64,000 nt of DNA from Pandoraea bronchicola (GTDB taxonomy: Bacteria > Pseudomonadota > Gammaproteobacteria > Burkholderiales > Burkholderiaceae), in NCBI RefSeq assembly GCF_902459805.1, contig NZ_CABPST010000007.1:175956-239955 (forward strand), given 5' to 3'. The notes under the pieces were generated by a model. That model was not told the origin of the DNA, ran no database searches, and was given only the letters and a program-made list of their open reading frames with translations. The translations under genes and the position numbers were made by a program. This document shows, in pieces, positions 54,291-63,794 of the stretch. The stretch's first letter is position 1, and each line of letters begins with the position of its first letter.

Positions 54291-54375
54291 CGTGGGCTTC
54301 CTTGCCGCCCGGGTGCAGGTGCCAACGGGCGGAGTGTCGGCATCGCTACGCGCGAAGCGGGATCAGTCGGGTCAA

Positions 54376-54987
54376 TCAATAGGGCTTGAAGTAGTCGAAC
54401 GGCTCGCGGCACGTGCGGCAACGGTAATGCGCTTTGCAGGCGGTCGAGCCGAAGGCCGATACGACTTCGGTGTCGGCCGAGCCGCAGTGCGGGCACGGCA
54501 CGCCGTCCTTCGGCCGGCCGTAGAACGTGATCTTGCGTGGAGCCTCGGCAGCAACGGCATGCGCGCCCGTGGGCGGGGCAATGCCGTAGCCGCGCAGCTT
54601 CTCGCGGGCTTCGGGGCTGATCCAGTCCGTTGTCCACGCGGGCGCGAGCACGGTCTTGACGTGCCACGGGCCGAGGCCCGCGCGCGTCATGGCGGCTGCA
54701 ATGTCTTCGGCGATCTGTTGCATCGCCGGGCAGCCCGAGTAGGTCGGCGTAATCACGATCTCGAATGCTGCGTCGCCGCGGTCGTTCGTGACAACTCGCA
54801 CATCGCGCAGAATGCCGAGTTCCCGGATCGATACGACCGGAATCTCCGGATCGGGCACCGCTTCGAGCGTCTGCCATGCGAGCGGCAACGACGCCTCCGA
54901 GGCCGGCGTGAGCACGTCGGGCGCGACAGCGGGCGTGAGCGGGAGATTCATGGTCGGATCGGTGTCCAGGGCGGCAAACGCGTGCAT
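54376..54987 (-). CDS. paaD: Phenylacetate pathway protein PaaD
   Basis: A 203-residue DUF59/MIP18-family protein thought to help assemble the Fe-S cluster of the epoxidase. DUF59 stretch AVPDPEIPVVSIRELGILRD and TPTYSGCPAMQ; C-terminal zinc-ribbon-like part with CPHCGS and CRTCREPFDYFKP. ATG 54987, nine bases after the paaC stop, is preferred; ATG 54951 (191 residues) is an equally plausible start. Neither has a strong ribosome site, so translation is probably coupled to paaC. Confidence 0.92.
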   Translation of the reverse strand: MHAFAALDTDPTMNLPLTPAVAPDVLTPASEASLPLAWQTLEAVPDPEIPVVSIRELGILRDVRVVTNDRGDAAFEIVITPTYSGCPAMQQIAEDIAAAMTRAGLGPWHVKTVLAPAWTTDWISPEAREKLRGYGIAPPTGAHAVAAEAPRKITFYGRPKDGVPCPHCGSADTEVVSAFGSTACKAHYRCRTCREPFDYFKPY

Positions 54988-54995
54988 CGTGGGGC

Positions 54996-55799
54996 TTACC
55001 AGGTCGCGCCGGGATGCTGGCGTGCCAGCCCCTGCATCTCGCCGAGCAGATAGCTCATGTGCTCGGAGTGATGACCGAACTTGCCCGTGCTTTCGAACGC
55101 ACCGCCGACCGGCGCGGTGAGCGTGGCTTCGGCGAGCGCGTCGCTCACGGTGGCTTGCCACGCATCCTTGAGGTCGGCCATCGTGACGCCCGTACCGGCA
55201 GCAGCCACGGTGTCTTCGAGCGTGTCGCGCTTGAAGATCTCGTTCATGTACGGCACCAGATAGTCGAGCGCAGCTTGCGCGCGGCGGTGCGATTCCTCGG
55301 TGCCGTCGCCGAAGCGCACGAGCCAGTCGCGTGCATGGTGCAGGTGGTAATGCGCTTCCTTGACCGATTTGGCGGCAATCGCGGCGAGCTCGGTGTCGGC
55401 CGACTGTGCGAGGGCTTGCCATACTTCGACCATCAGGGCCGAGTAGAGGAAGTTGCGCACGATGGTCACGGCATAGTCGCGCTCTGCGGCGGTCGTGCCG
55501 GCCGTCGGGCCGTAATGGGGCAGCTCGACGAGCGTCCAGTTGCGGAATGCGAACTCATCGCGCCAGAAGGCGTAGTCGTCTTCCTGCTTGGTGATGCCGG
55601 TGAGATCGGTTTCCACCTTGGCGGCGTGTTGATAAAGCATGCGCGCCTGACCGATGAGATCGAGGCTCAGGTTGGTGAGCGCGATGTCTTCTTCCAGCAC
55701 GGGGCCATGACCACACCACTCCGCATTGCGCTGACCGAGGATCAGGGCGTTGTCGGCGAGGCGCAGCAGATAGGACAGATGTTCCTGCGTCGGTTTCAT
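54996..55799 (-). CDS. paaC: Phenylacetyl-CoA epoxidase structural subunit PaaC
   Basis: A 267-residue ferritin-like helical subunit that pairs with PaaA. Typical are HLSYLLRLADNALILGQRNA, WCGHGPVLEEDIALTNLSLD and the C-terminal GKFGHHSEHMSYLLGEMQ. Start ATG 55799 fits family length; the long upstream open frame overlaps paaB. Confidence 0.95.
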   Translation of the reverse strand: MKPTQEHLSYLLRLADNALILGQRNAEWCGHGPVLEEDIALTNLSLDLIGQARMLYQHAAKVETDLTGITKQEDDYAFWRDEFAFRNWTLVELPHYGPTAGTTAAERDYAVTIVRNFLYSALMVEVWQALAQSADTELAAIAAKSVKEAHYHLHHARDWLVRFGDGTEESHRRAQAALDYLVPYMNEIFKRDTLEDTVAAAGTGVTMADLKDAWQATVSDALAEATLTAPVGGAFESTGKFGHHSEHMSYLLGEMQGLARQHPGATW

Positions 55800-55858
55800 G
55801 TTCTGGGGTCTCGCATGGGGCGCGCCGTTCGCATCGATTTGCGTGGGCGCGCCGCCGC

Positions 55859-56155
55859 TTACATGTGGTTCACTTCTTCCGGCAGCTGGTAGAAGGTCGG
55901 ATGGCGGTAGATCTTGTCGGCGGCCGGGTCGAACAGCTCGGCCTTGTCTTCCGGTGCCGACGCCGTGATAGCGGCCGACGGCACGACCCAGATGCTCACG
56001 CCTTCCTGGCGGCGCGTGTAGACGTCGCGCGCCATGCGCAGCGCCATCTCGGCGTCGGCGGCGTGCAGGCTGCCGCTGTGCTTGTGCTCGAGGCCCATCT
56101 TGCTGCGCACGAACACTTCCCAGAGGGGCCATTCCTTGTTGCTTGCTTGCGTCAT
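55859..56155 (-). CDS. paaB: Phenylacetyl-CoA epoxidase subunit PaaB
   Basis: A 98-residue small subunit: EWPLWEVFVRSKMGLEHKH, SLHAADAEMALRMARDVYTR and a C-terminal DPAADKIYRHPTFYQLP, all typical. Bridges the PaaA/PaaC heterodimers. ATG 56155, 41 bases after paaA. Confidence 0.95.
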   Translation of the reverse strand: MTQASNKEWPLWEVFVRSKMGLEHKHSGSLHAADAEMALRMARDVYTRRQEGVSIWVVPSAAITASAPEDKAELFDPAADKIYRHPTFYQLPEEVNHM

Positions 56156-56196
56156 GATCGTTCCTGATGTCTTGTGAGGGGCTGGCCTGATGCGGC

Positions 56197-57204
56197 TCAG
56201 GCGGCCTGCTTTTCGGCGCGCTGGCGCTGCTTGGCGGCGTGCGCCAGGGCGGCGTCGCGCACCCAGGCGCCTTTCTCGTGGGCGGCCACACGCGTGCCGA
56301 GACGTTCCTTGTTGCACGGGCCTTCGCCGCCGACCACGCGCCAGAATTCGCTCCAGTCGATCTCGCCGTAGTCGTGTGCCTTTCGCGCTTCGTTCCACTT
56401 CAGGTCCGGATCGGGGAAGGTCACGCCGAGCACCTTGGCCTGTTCGACGGCGGCGTCGACGAACTTCTGGCGCAGATCGTCGTTCGAGATGCGCTTGATG
56501 CCCCACTTCATGGTTTGCGTGCTGTGGATCGAGTCTTTGTCGCTCGGACCGAACATCATCAGCACCGGCCACCACCAGCGGTTCACCGCTTCCTGCACCA
56601 TGTCGCGCTGGGCTTGCGTGCCGCTCATCATCGCGAGCAGGGCATCGAAGCCCTGACGCTGGTGGAACGACTCTTCCTTGCAAACGCGAATCATGGCGCG
56701 CGCGTACGGACCATACGAGCAACGGCACAAGGGCACCTGGTTCATGATGGCCGCGCCATCGACGAGCCAGCCGATCACGCCGACATCGGCCCACGTGAGC
56801 GTCGGGTAGTTGAAGATGCTGGAATACTTGGCTTTGCCGGAGTGCAGCGCGTCGAGCATCTGATCGCGCGACGTTCCAAGCGTTTCGGCGGCGGAATACA
56901 GGTAGAGGCCGTGACCGGCTTCGTCCTGCACCTTGGCGAGCAGAATCGCTTTGCGCTTGAGGCTGGGCGCGCGCGAGATCCAGTTGCCTTCCGGCAGCAT
57001 GCCGACGACTTCCGAGTGCGCGTGCTGCGAGATCTGGCGCACGAGCGTCTTGCGGTACTCGGCGGGCATGTAGTCTTGCGGCTCGATCTTATGATCGGCA
57101 GCGACGCGCGCGTCGAAGCGAGCTTGCTGCTGCTGCTCCGCCTCGCTCAGGGCGCGCACGCCCTTGGGGCTGTTGCCGGCCAGATCGATGGCTTGCGTAT
57201 ACAT
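56197..57204 (-). CDS. paaA: Phenylacetyl-CoA epoxidase catalytic subunit PaaA
   Basis: A 335-residue di-iron oxygenase subunit that epoxidises phenylacetyl-CoA. Metal-binding helices are seen in [20 protein letters not shown] and [21 protein letters not shown] lies upstream of ATG 57204; an earlier in-frame ATG seven codons upstream is less likely. First gene of the operon, under the palindrome-controlled promoter at 57243-57270. Confidence 0.96.
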   Translation of the reverse strand: MYTQAIDLAGNSPKGVRALSEAEQQQQARFDARVAADHKIEPQDYMPAEYRKTLVRQISQHAHSEVVGMLPEGNWISRAPSLKRKAILLAKVQDEAGHGLYLYSAAETLGTSRDQMLDALHSGKAKYSSIFNYPTLTWADVGVIGWLVDGAAIMNQVPLCRCSYGPYARAMIRVCKEESFHQRQGFDALLAMMSGTQAQRDMVQEAVNRWWWPVLMMFGPSDKDSIHSTQTMKWGIKRISNDDLRQKFVDAAVEQAKVLGVTFPDPDLKWNEARKAHDYGEIDWSEFWRVVGGEGPCNKERLGTRVAAHEKGAWVRDAALAHAAKQRQRAEKQAA

Positions 57205-57242
57205 AGAGGGAGGCCTCCGCGGCATGTGGGAATATGGGATGC

Positions 57243-57270
57243 ATTATAAACCGACCGGCCGGTCGGTCAA
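57243..57270 (-). promoter_or_regulatory. paaA promoter with PaaR-type operator in the spacer
   Basis: Minus strand: TTGACC (57270-57265), 16-base spacer, perfect TATAAT (57248-57243). The 18-base perfect palindrome ACCGACCGGCCGGTCGGT (57250-57267) overlaps the -35 and fills the spacer, so a bound TetR dimer would exclude RNA polymerase. Confidence 0.85.
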
Positions 57271-57417
57271 TAAATGTTTTCCATGATATGGCGGAGGTGA
57301 TTGCGACCCCACGCGCTTCCCGCGCACTTCCCGCACACTTCCCACGCCGTTGTCGCATACGCGCCACGCGTAGCGATGGCGGTGTGACCGGTGTGCCGAC
57401 CCCAGAAACTTGTTTGC

Positions 57418-57442
57418 TATACTGCGAACGATTCTCATTTGC
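57418..57442 (+). promoter_or_regulatory. -10 and Fur-like box upstream of fecI-type sigma factor
   Basis: TATACT (57418-57423) is followed at once by a 19-base element, GCGAACGATTCTCATTTGC (57424-57442), matching the Fur consensus at 12 of 19 positions. The -35 is poor. Confidence 0.6.
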
Positions 57443-57497
57443 AAAACGGGTGACTGGACCTTTGGGGCCACACCTGGCCCGGGGACAGGAGGGGCGA

Positions 57498-58013
57498 ATG
57501 CCCGCCGACGACACGCTGCCGCGCGACACTACGCTGCAGGGACTCTATACCGACCATCACGGCTGGCTGCATGGATGGCTGCATCGCAAGACCGGCTGCT
57601 CGCACCGCGCGGCCGATCTTGCACACGACACGTTCGTGCGTCTGCTCGAGCGCGATCCGCCGCGCGTGCTGGCGTCGCCGCGCGCTTTCCTGACGACCGT
57701 CGCGCAGCGCGTGCTCTATAACGACTGGCGCCGCGAACAGATCGAGCGTGCCTATCTCGACGCCCTTGCGCAACAGCCGGAGGCGCTCGTGCCGTCACCC
57801 GAAGAGCGCGCCATCGTACTCGAGACGCTGCTCGAGATCGACCGCTGCCTCGACGGTCTGCCCACCTTGGTTAAACGCGCCTTCCTGCTCGCGCAGTTCG
57901 ACGGGCTCACGCACCTCCAGATCGCTGCCGCCCTCGGCATTTCGCTCGCGACGGTGAAGCGTCATTTGGTGCGCGCCGGCACGCAGTGCTTCTTTGCGAT
58001 GGGCGCCGCATGA
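57498..58013 (+). CDS. ECF sigma factor, FecI family
   Basis: A 171-residue extracytoplasmic-function sigma factor. Region 2: AADLAHDTFVRLLER; region 4: LTHLQIAAALGISLATVKRHLVRA with the FecI-type ending. AGGAGGGGCGA before ATG 57498 decides the start. It overlaps fecR by ATGA and should direct the TonB receptor gene at 59142 when the receptor's ligand is bound. Confidence 0.92.
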   Translation: MPADDTLPRDTTLQGLYTDHHGWLHGWLHRKTGCSHRAADLAHDTFVRLLERDPPRVLASPRAFLTTVAQRVLYNDWRREQIERAYLDALAQQPEALVPSPEERAIVLETLLEIDRCLDGLPTLVKRAFLLAQFDGLTHLQIAAALGISLATVKRHLVRAGTQCFFAMGAA

Positions 58014-59029
58014 CGCACGCTGGCGAGCCGCTTTCGCCCGTCGGCGGTTTCGACGCGCGTATCGCGCAGCAGGCTGTCGAATGGTGGGTGACGCTGACAA
58101 GCGGCGACGCCACCGAGACGCTGCGCGAGGCATGTGTTCGCTGGCGCGAGGCGCATCCCGAGCATGAGCGCGCGTGGCGGCACATCGAAAAGGCCGACCA
58201 ACGCATGCGTGGCGTGTCTGGCACGCTCGGTGCGGCTGTTGCACAGGCGGCGCTGCGGGCACCGCGCTCGCATGGGCGTCGAATGGCGGTGAAGGCCATC
58301 GCCGCAGCGCTGTTCGTGGGCACCGGCGCCTGGGTGGCGACCGACCCGCTGGCCGTTCAATGGCTGCGCGCCGACGTGCGCACCGGTGTGGGGGAGCGCC
58401 GCACGCTGCACCTGACAGATGGCACCACGCTTGTCCTCAATACGCGCAGCGCCGTAAGACTGTCGATGGACGGGGATAGGCGGCGCATCACGCTCATCGA
58501 AGGCGAAATCATGGTGACGACCGGCACGGACACCGCCTATGTCCCGCCAAGACCGTTGCTCGTGGTCACGGCGCAGGCGACGCTACAGCCGCTGGGCACG
58601 CGCTTCGGGGTGCGCCGGGCTGGGCAGGGAGCCGACGGCGGATCGGTGCAGGTATTTAAAGGCGCGGTGCGCGTGATACCCAAAGCCGCTGGCCTCGATG
58701 CGGCCAGCGCGCAGATCGTGCGCGCGGGGGAACAGGCGCAGTTCACGTCAAGGGATGTAACGCCCGTGACGCCGCTCGCGCATGGCGATGGCGCCTGGGC
58801 TGACGGCATGCTCGTCGCTGTCGGCATGCGTCTCGACGGGTTCCTTGCCGAGTTGTCGCGCTATCGGCGTGGTTATGTGCGCTGCGACCCGGCCGTGGCG
58901 GCTTTGCGGGTGTCCGGCACGTATCCGCTGGGCGATACGGACGCCATTCTCGCCGTGTTGCCGCACGCATTGCCCGTATCGGTGGCGTCGGTCACGCGGT
59001 ACTGGGTGACGATCGGGCCGCGTGGCTGA
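58010..59029 (+). CDS. FecR-family anti-sigma factor/activator
   Basis: A 339-residue inner-membrane signal transducer. N-terminal cytosolic DUF4880-like part (ARIAQQAVEWWVTLTSGDAT, CVRWREAHPEHERAW), one membrane span near residue 97-115 (MAVKAIAAALFVGTGAWVA), and periplasmic FecR part (GERRTLHLTDGTTLVLNTRS, IEGEIMVTT, PLGTRFGVRR) that contacts the receptor's signalling domain. Coupled to the sigma gene. Confidence 0.92.
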   Translation: MTHAGEPLSPVGGFDARIAQQAVEWWVTLTSGDATETLREACVRWREAHPEHERAWRHIEKADQRMRGVSGTLGAAVAQAALRAPRSHGRRMAVKAIAAALFVGTGAWVATDPLAVQWLRADVRTGVGERRTLHLTDGTTLVLNTRSAVRLSMDGDRRRITLIEGEIMVTTGTDTAYVPPRPLLVVTAQATLQPLGTRFGVRRAGQGADGGSVQVFKGAVRVIPKAAGLDAASAQIVRAGEQAQFTSRDVTPVTPLAHGDGAWADGMLVAVGMRLDGFLAELSRYRRGYVRCDPAVAALRVSGTYPLGDTDAILAVLPHALPVSVASVTRYWVTIGPRG

Positions 59030-59141
59030 AGCGTCTTCTCAATCTTTTCAATTTTTTGTCCGGTCAGTGAGCTGTTTCGTCGGTCTCGCGTGACAAGGGA
59101 AGTGAAACCTTCTCTCCATTGCCTGAACGAGATCTCACACC

Positions 59142-61667
59142 ATGGCCGTCGCTTTACCCGATTTCCCGCGCGCTGCTTGCCGTCCTGGGTTGCGTGCTTC
59201 CTCCGGTTTGCATCGTCGCAGTGTCTGCGTTGCGGCGGCGGTGACGTTTGCCTCGGCGCTATGCGCCAACCCGGCACGCGCGCAGACGGCGGGCCAGCAG
59301 GATGCGTCAGCCAAAGTCGCCGCCAGTGCCGCCGCGCGCACCTATGACATTCCGGCGGGCGCGCTCGACACCGTGCTGACGCGCTTCGGGCGCGAAGCCG
59401 GCATTCTCCTGACGTACGCACCTGCGCTCACGGCCGGTCGCCAAAGTTCCGGCGTACAAGGCCGTTTCGACGTGCCGGGCGCCTTCGGCCAGTTGCTGGC
59501 CGGCACGGGCCTGAGCGCGTCGCCTCAGGCGGGCGGTTACACGCTGGTGCCGCTGGGCGCGCCGGTTGCCGCCGCACTCACTACGGCGGGTGGTGCGGGC
59601 GATGTGGCATTGCCGGTCACGCAGGTTCAGGCACAGGCCTGGTCCGATGCGTACCGCTTGCCGGTAGACGCCAACGTCTCGCGGTCCGACGCGCCTCTTC
59701 TTGATATTGCGCAGGTCATCAATGTCGTGCCGCGTCAGGTGCTGGCCGATCAGCGCGCCCGCACGCTCGATGACGCGCTGATCAATGTGAGTGGCATCGT
59801 GCAGGGCAATACGCTGGCGGGCACGCAGGATACGCTGCTCAAACGCGGCTTCGGCGGCAACCGCGACGGTTCGATCATGCACAACGGCATGCCGCTCGTG
59901 CAGGGGCGAGGGCTCAACGCGAACGCCGATTCCGTCGAAGTGCTCAAGGGGCCGACGTCGCTGCTCTACGGGATCATGGACCCGGGCGGCGTGATCAACG
60001 TAGTGAGTAAGCGTCCGCTGCTCAAGCGCTATACGGCCTTGAGCGTGGCGGGTACGACCTACGGACACGGCAAGAACGGTGCGCAAGAAACGTTCGACAC
60101 GACGGGGCCGATTGGCGATAGTGGTTTGGCGTACCGGCTGGTCGTCGACCAGAACAATCAGCAGTACTGGCGTAACTTCGGCTCGCAGCGTGAGACGTTG
60201 GTCGCACCGACGCTCGCCTACTACGGTCGCGACACGCAGGTGATACTGTCGTACGAGTACCGCAATTTCCTCACGCCATTCGATCGCGGTACCGTCATCG
60301 ATCCGACGACGAACAAGCCGCTCGCTGTCCCGGCGCGCGAACGGCTGGACGACGTACACAACGAGATGACGGGGCAGTCGCATCTGGCGCAGATCACGGT
60401 CGATCATCAATTCAATTCCGACTGGAAGGCGCATTTCGGCTACAGCTACAACACCGAGACTTACGATGCCGGACAACTGCGCGTGAACGGCATCAATACG
60501 AAGACCGGGGTCATTTCACGAAGCAACGACGGCACGCGCGGCTCGGACAGCACGGACAGCTACGGCATCGCCTATCTCGACGGCAAGGTGCATCTGGCCG
60601 GCATGCGCCACGATCTGCAATTCGGCGGTGACTGGGAGTATCGGCGCATCTATCGTCGAGATCTGATTCGTCAGACGGCAAAGTGTACGTTCAGCTACCT
60701 GAATCCGGTCTACGGGTGCGAGGTGATCCCGACGACCGTGTCGGCCAGTGACAGCGATCAGACCGATACGCTGCACGATGCGTCGCTCTTCTTTCAGGAC
60801 GCCATTCACGTAAGCGATCGCTGGATCGTCGTGGGCGGCTTGCGTCTGCTGACATACAGCCAGTTGGCGGGTAAGGGGCGTCCGTTCCAGGTCAACACGA
60901 ACCTCAGCGACTCGAAGTGGCTGCCTCGCGCAGGGCTCATCTACAAGGCGACGGACACGCTGTCGTTGTATGGGAGCTATTCGGAGTCGCTCAAGCCCAC
61001 GTCGACCATCGCGCCGCTGTCGTCCGGCGTGGTGATCGATTCGAATGTCGCACCGGAGCATGCCAGGTCGTATGAAGTCGGGGCGAAGCTCGATATACCC
61101 AACGGGTTGAGCGGTACGCTGGCCGTCTTCAACATCGACAAGCGCAATGTGCTGGTGTCGCAGTTCAACGACGCCACCAAGGCCATCGACTGGCGCACCT
61201 CTGGCGCGGCGCGCTCGCGTGGCGTCGAGCTGGATGTCTCGGGCCGTATCGGACAGCGCTGGAACGTGATCGCCAGCTACGCGTTCATCGACGCGAAGAC
61301 CACGGACGATCCGCTTTACACCGGAAATACGCTGGCGAACGTGGCGCGTCATACGGCATCGCTGGCGGGCGTGTATGACTGGGGCCCGGTGCTGGGCGAC
61401 GGCAGTGGTAACTTGCGCCTTGGCGCGCTCGGGCGCTACATCGGCTCGCGTCCGGGAGACTCGGCCAACAGCTTCACGCTGCCGGCGTACTTTGTCGCCG
61501 ATGTGTTCGCCACGTACGACACGAAGATCGGCCGTTACCCGGTGCACTATCAGTTGAACGTCAAGAACGTCTTCAATAAGACCTATTACCCATCGAGCGC
61601 GAGTCAGTATTTCGTCGCGGTTGGCGACGCGCGCTCGGCCACGCTGTCGGCAACGTTCGCGTTCTGA
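59142..61667 (+). CDS. TonB-dependent siderophore receptor with N-terminal signalling domain (FecA/FpvA type)
   Basis: An 841-residue outer-membrane receptor. Signal peptide with hydrophobic core SVCVAAAVTFASALC and cut near ARA; STN (secretin/TonB short N-terminal) domain at about residues 65-120 (FGREAGILLTYAP, GLSASPQAGGYTLVPLG), then the plug (LDDALINVSGIVQGNT, VEVLKGPTSLLYGIMDPGG) and a 22-strand barrel ending in Phe (TLSATFAF). The STN domain and FecI/FecR neighbours indicate cell-surface signalling. Ligand, probably a ferric siderophore, unknown; no biosynthesis genes nearby. Confidence 0.93.
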   Translation: MAVALPDFPRAACRPGLRASSGLHRRSVCVAAAVTFASALCANPARAQTAGQQDASAKVAASAAARTYDIPAGALDTVLTRFGREAGILLTYAPALTAGRQSSGVQGRFDVPGAFGQLLAGTGLSASPQAGGYTLVPLGAPVAAALTTAGGAGDVALPVTQVQAQAWSDAYRLPVDANVSRSDAPLLDIAQVINVVPRQVLADQRARTLDDALINVSGIVQGNTLAGTQDTLLKRGFGGNRDGSIMHNGMPLVQGRGLNANADSVEVLKGPTSLLYGIMDPGGVINVVSKRPLLKRYTALSVAGTTYGHGKNGAQETFDTTGPIGDSGLAYRLVVDQNNQQYWRNFGSQRETLVAPTLAYYGRDTQVILSYEYRNFLTPFDRGTVIDPTTNKPLAVPARERLDDVHNEMTGQSHLAQITVDHQFNSDWKAHFGYSYNTETYDAGQLRVNGINTKTGVISRSNDGTRGSDSTDSYGIAYLDGKVHLAGMRHDLQFGGDWEYRRIYRRDLIRQTAKCTFSYLNPVYGCEVIPTTVSASDSDQTDTLHDASLFFQDAIHVSDRWIVVGGLRLLTYSQLAGKGRPFQVNTNLSDSKWLPRAGLIYKATDTLSLYGSYSESLKPTSTIAPLSSGVVIDSNVAPEHARSYEVGAKLDIPNGLSGTLAVFNIDKRNVLVSQFNDATKAIDWRTSGAARSRGVELDVSGRIGQRWNVIASYAFIDAKTTDDPLYTGNTLANVARHTASLAGVYDWGPVLGDGSGNLRLGALGRYIGSRPGDSANSFTLPAYFVADVFATYDTKIGRYPVHYQLNVKNVFNKTYYPSSASQYFVAVGDARSATLSATFAF

Positions 61668-61772
61668 TCGACGCTTGTCCTTGCTGGGACGGCGGAGGTT
61701 GCGGTGCGGTGTTGAAAAGCCGCCGCGCCGCCGGTTTTCATTTTGGACGAGGTATGCGGGGCGGCGCTCGGC

Positions 61773-63410
61773 TCAGAGCAGATCGTCGCTCGGCAGCAGC
61801 GTGAAGGCGCCTGCTGCCGCGTTACGCCAGAAGGACGCGTAGGGTTCGACGTCGAACGTACGCGGCTGGCCGTTTTCCTCCCCGACCCAACGCAGCGCGG
61901 GCATGGTCGGCGGTGTGGGCGTTGGCGGCGCGGTGCCGGGGGGCACCAGTTCGACGCGGAAGCTCACGCGGGGTAACGTCGCCCGGTCGAAGATTCCGGC
62001 CATGCGTTCGGCAAATTCAGGGCTGTGGATCACGATCGCCAACTCGGTGTTCAGGCGAACCGAGCGAGGGTCCAGATTGAACGAGCCGAGAATGACGTCG
62101 CGACGGTCGATCACGTACACCTTGCCATGCAGGCTCGCGCGCGATGAACCGCCGAACGTGATGCGCCGTGACGAGGGTTCGCCGGTGTTGGCGCGGATCG
62201 GTTTGAATTCGTAAAGCTCGACGCCCGCTTGCAGCAGTGCCGGACGATAGCGTGCATAGCCGGCGTGGACGGCCACGACGTCGGTCGCCGCGAGCGAATT
62301 CGTCAGCACGCGCACCTTGACACCTCGCTGCGTCAGCGACGAGAGGAATCGGACGCCTCCATCCAACGGCACGAAGTACGGCGAGATGATCAGGACCTCG
62401 CGCTGTGCTTTTCCGGCTAGCTGCCGCAATCGGGTTCCGGGCGCGCTTCGGGTTTGCGCCGAGGGGGTGTCCAGTTTGTCGGGCGTGTCAGCAGCCAGCT
62501 CGGCGGGGGCCCAGAAGAGCGGCAGCTTGCCGTTGCGCAAACTGTCGGCGAGCGGCGGCTGGTGAAGTGCCTCATGGCTGGCGGGCACGCTGTCGGCGTC
62601 GCGCCAGTGACGCGCCAACGCTTCGCGTGTGTCGTCCAGCGTCGCCGTGTCGATCTCCGACTGCACCTGTTTGAGCGGATAGGACTGCGGACTCGTCCAG
62701 AAATGGTCGAAGCTGCGGGAAACGGCGTCGACGACAGGCCCGGCGCACAGCAGATCAAAATCACGGAAGGAGATATCCGGATTGGCATCGAAATACTCGT
62801 CTCCCAGATTGCGCCCGCCAACGATGGCCAACTGGTTGTCGGCGACCAGTGCCTTGTTGTGCATGCGGCGGTTGAGCTGGTTGAACTGGGTGAGCAGATT
62901 GCCTGCGCGTTCGAAAAGGGTGGTGTCGAGCGTGCCGAACGGATTGAAGACACGGATCTCAATGTTCGGGGTCTGATCGAGGACCGCGAAGGTGGGGTCG
63001 ACATGGCGGCGATTGATATCGTCGACCAGCATGCGAACGCGCACGCCTCGGGCTGCGGCATCGAGCAGCGACTGGAGCAGCAGGCGCCCGGTGATGTCCT
63101 CCCCCGCGCTGTAGTACTGCACGTCGAGACTATGTTGAGCGGATTGAACGAGCGCGAGGCGCGAGGTGAAGGCGTCGGACCCTGTTGTCAGTAGTTGGAA
63201 GCCGGATTGCCCGGGATGGGCAAGGACTGCGGGGCCCAGAGCACTGGCGAGCGCACTGGGCTCGGCGGCCGAAGTGTGGGATGTCCACAGGGATGGCGCC
63301 GGGGGCGGCCGCACCGAACTGCAGGCGACGACGAGCGCGAGCGGGAGAAGTGTGACCGGTCGCCAAAAGACGCAACGCGAGAGCAACCGGAAGACGCGCG
63401 AAAGGAACAT
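61773..63410 (-). CDS. Phospholipase D-family lipoprotein (cardiolipin-synthase-like)
   Basis: A 545-residue PLD-superfamily protein with two catalytic HKD motifs: H184-N-K186-x4-D191 followed by GGRN, and H428-G-K430-x4-D435 followed by GSFNLDPRS. The N-terminus has a membrane or lipoprotein signal (LLPLALVVACSS, lipid Cys at 30), so it is probably a periplasm-facing, envelope-anchored protein. Start set at ATG 63410; the 58 residues upstream in frame lack signal or fold. Likely acts in phospholipid exchange or synthesis of the ClsC/YmdC type. Convergent with the receptor gene. Confidence 0.88.
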   Translation of the reverse strand: MFLSRVFRLLSRCVFWRPVTLLPLALVVACSSVRPPPAPSLWTSHTSAAEPSALASALGPAVLAHPGQSGFQLLTTGSDAFTSRLALVQSAQHSLDVQYYSAGEDITGRLLLQSLLDAAARGVRVRMLVDDINRRHVDPTFAVLDQTPNIEIRVFNPFGTLDTTLFERAGNLLTQFNQLNRRMHNKALVADNQLAIVGGRNLGDEYFDANPDISFRDFDLLCAGPVVDAVSRSFDHFWTSPQSYPLKQVQSEIDTATLDDTREALARHWRDADSVPASHEALHQPPLADSLRNGKLPLFWAPAELAADTPDKLDTPSAQTRSAPGTRLRQLAGKAQREVLIISPYFVPLDGGVRFLSSLTQRGVKVRVLTNSLAATDVVAVHAGYARYRPALLQAGVELYEFKPIRANTGEPSSRRITFGGSSRASLHGKVYVIDRRDVILGSFNLDPRSVRLNTELAIVIHSPEFAERMAGIFDRATLPRVSFRVELVPPGTAPPTPTPPTMPALRWVGEENGQPRTFDVEPYASFWRNAAAGAFTLLPSDDLL

Positions 63411-63573
63411 CTCGAACGCTCTATATATAGAGATAGGAGGGCGGAGACATCGACGCCGCCTTTCCATATGGGCAAGCTCTCGGGAAGCATATGCGATTTC
63501 ATTGGTTGCGTCGCTCGGGGATGCCCGGATACAGTGGGCTCGTCTCCTCCATGTGTCCTGTCCCATGGATCTT
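63411..63573. other. Gap between the PLD lipoprotein gene and the terminator at 63574
   Basis: Contains a short AT palindrome CTATATATAG (63420-63429) that may belong to the lipoprotein promoter on the minus strand. The rest, about 63440-63573, leads into a terminator on the plus strand without any recognised gene; see findings. Confidence 0.45.
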
Positions 63574-63601
63574 GGCCCGCCCACGACGCGGGCCTTTTTT
63601 T
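63574..63601 (+). terminator. Rho-independent terminator with no recognised upstream gene
   Basis: GGCCCGC-N7-GCGGGCC followed by seven T. It points rightward, and the nearest plus-strand gene ends 1.9 kb to the left, so it may end a small RNA or shield the rRNA operon. Confidence 0.85.
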
Positions 63602-63794
63602 GCCCCTTTTCAAAATATTTTCACAAAGGGCTTGCCATGGTTCGGGGTTTTCACTAATATCTCGTCTCTCGCAACGACAGCGACGCAGCGAAAGCGGCGA
63701 AGCGGTTGAGGCGACGGGCTGGAAAGCCCGGTGGTTAGTGGTTTTGGAGCTTGTGAGTTGCTACGGCAGCGAACGAAGAAAGCGAAAAAAACTG

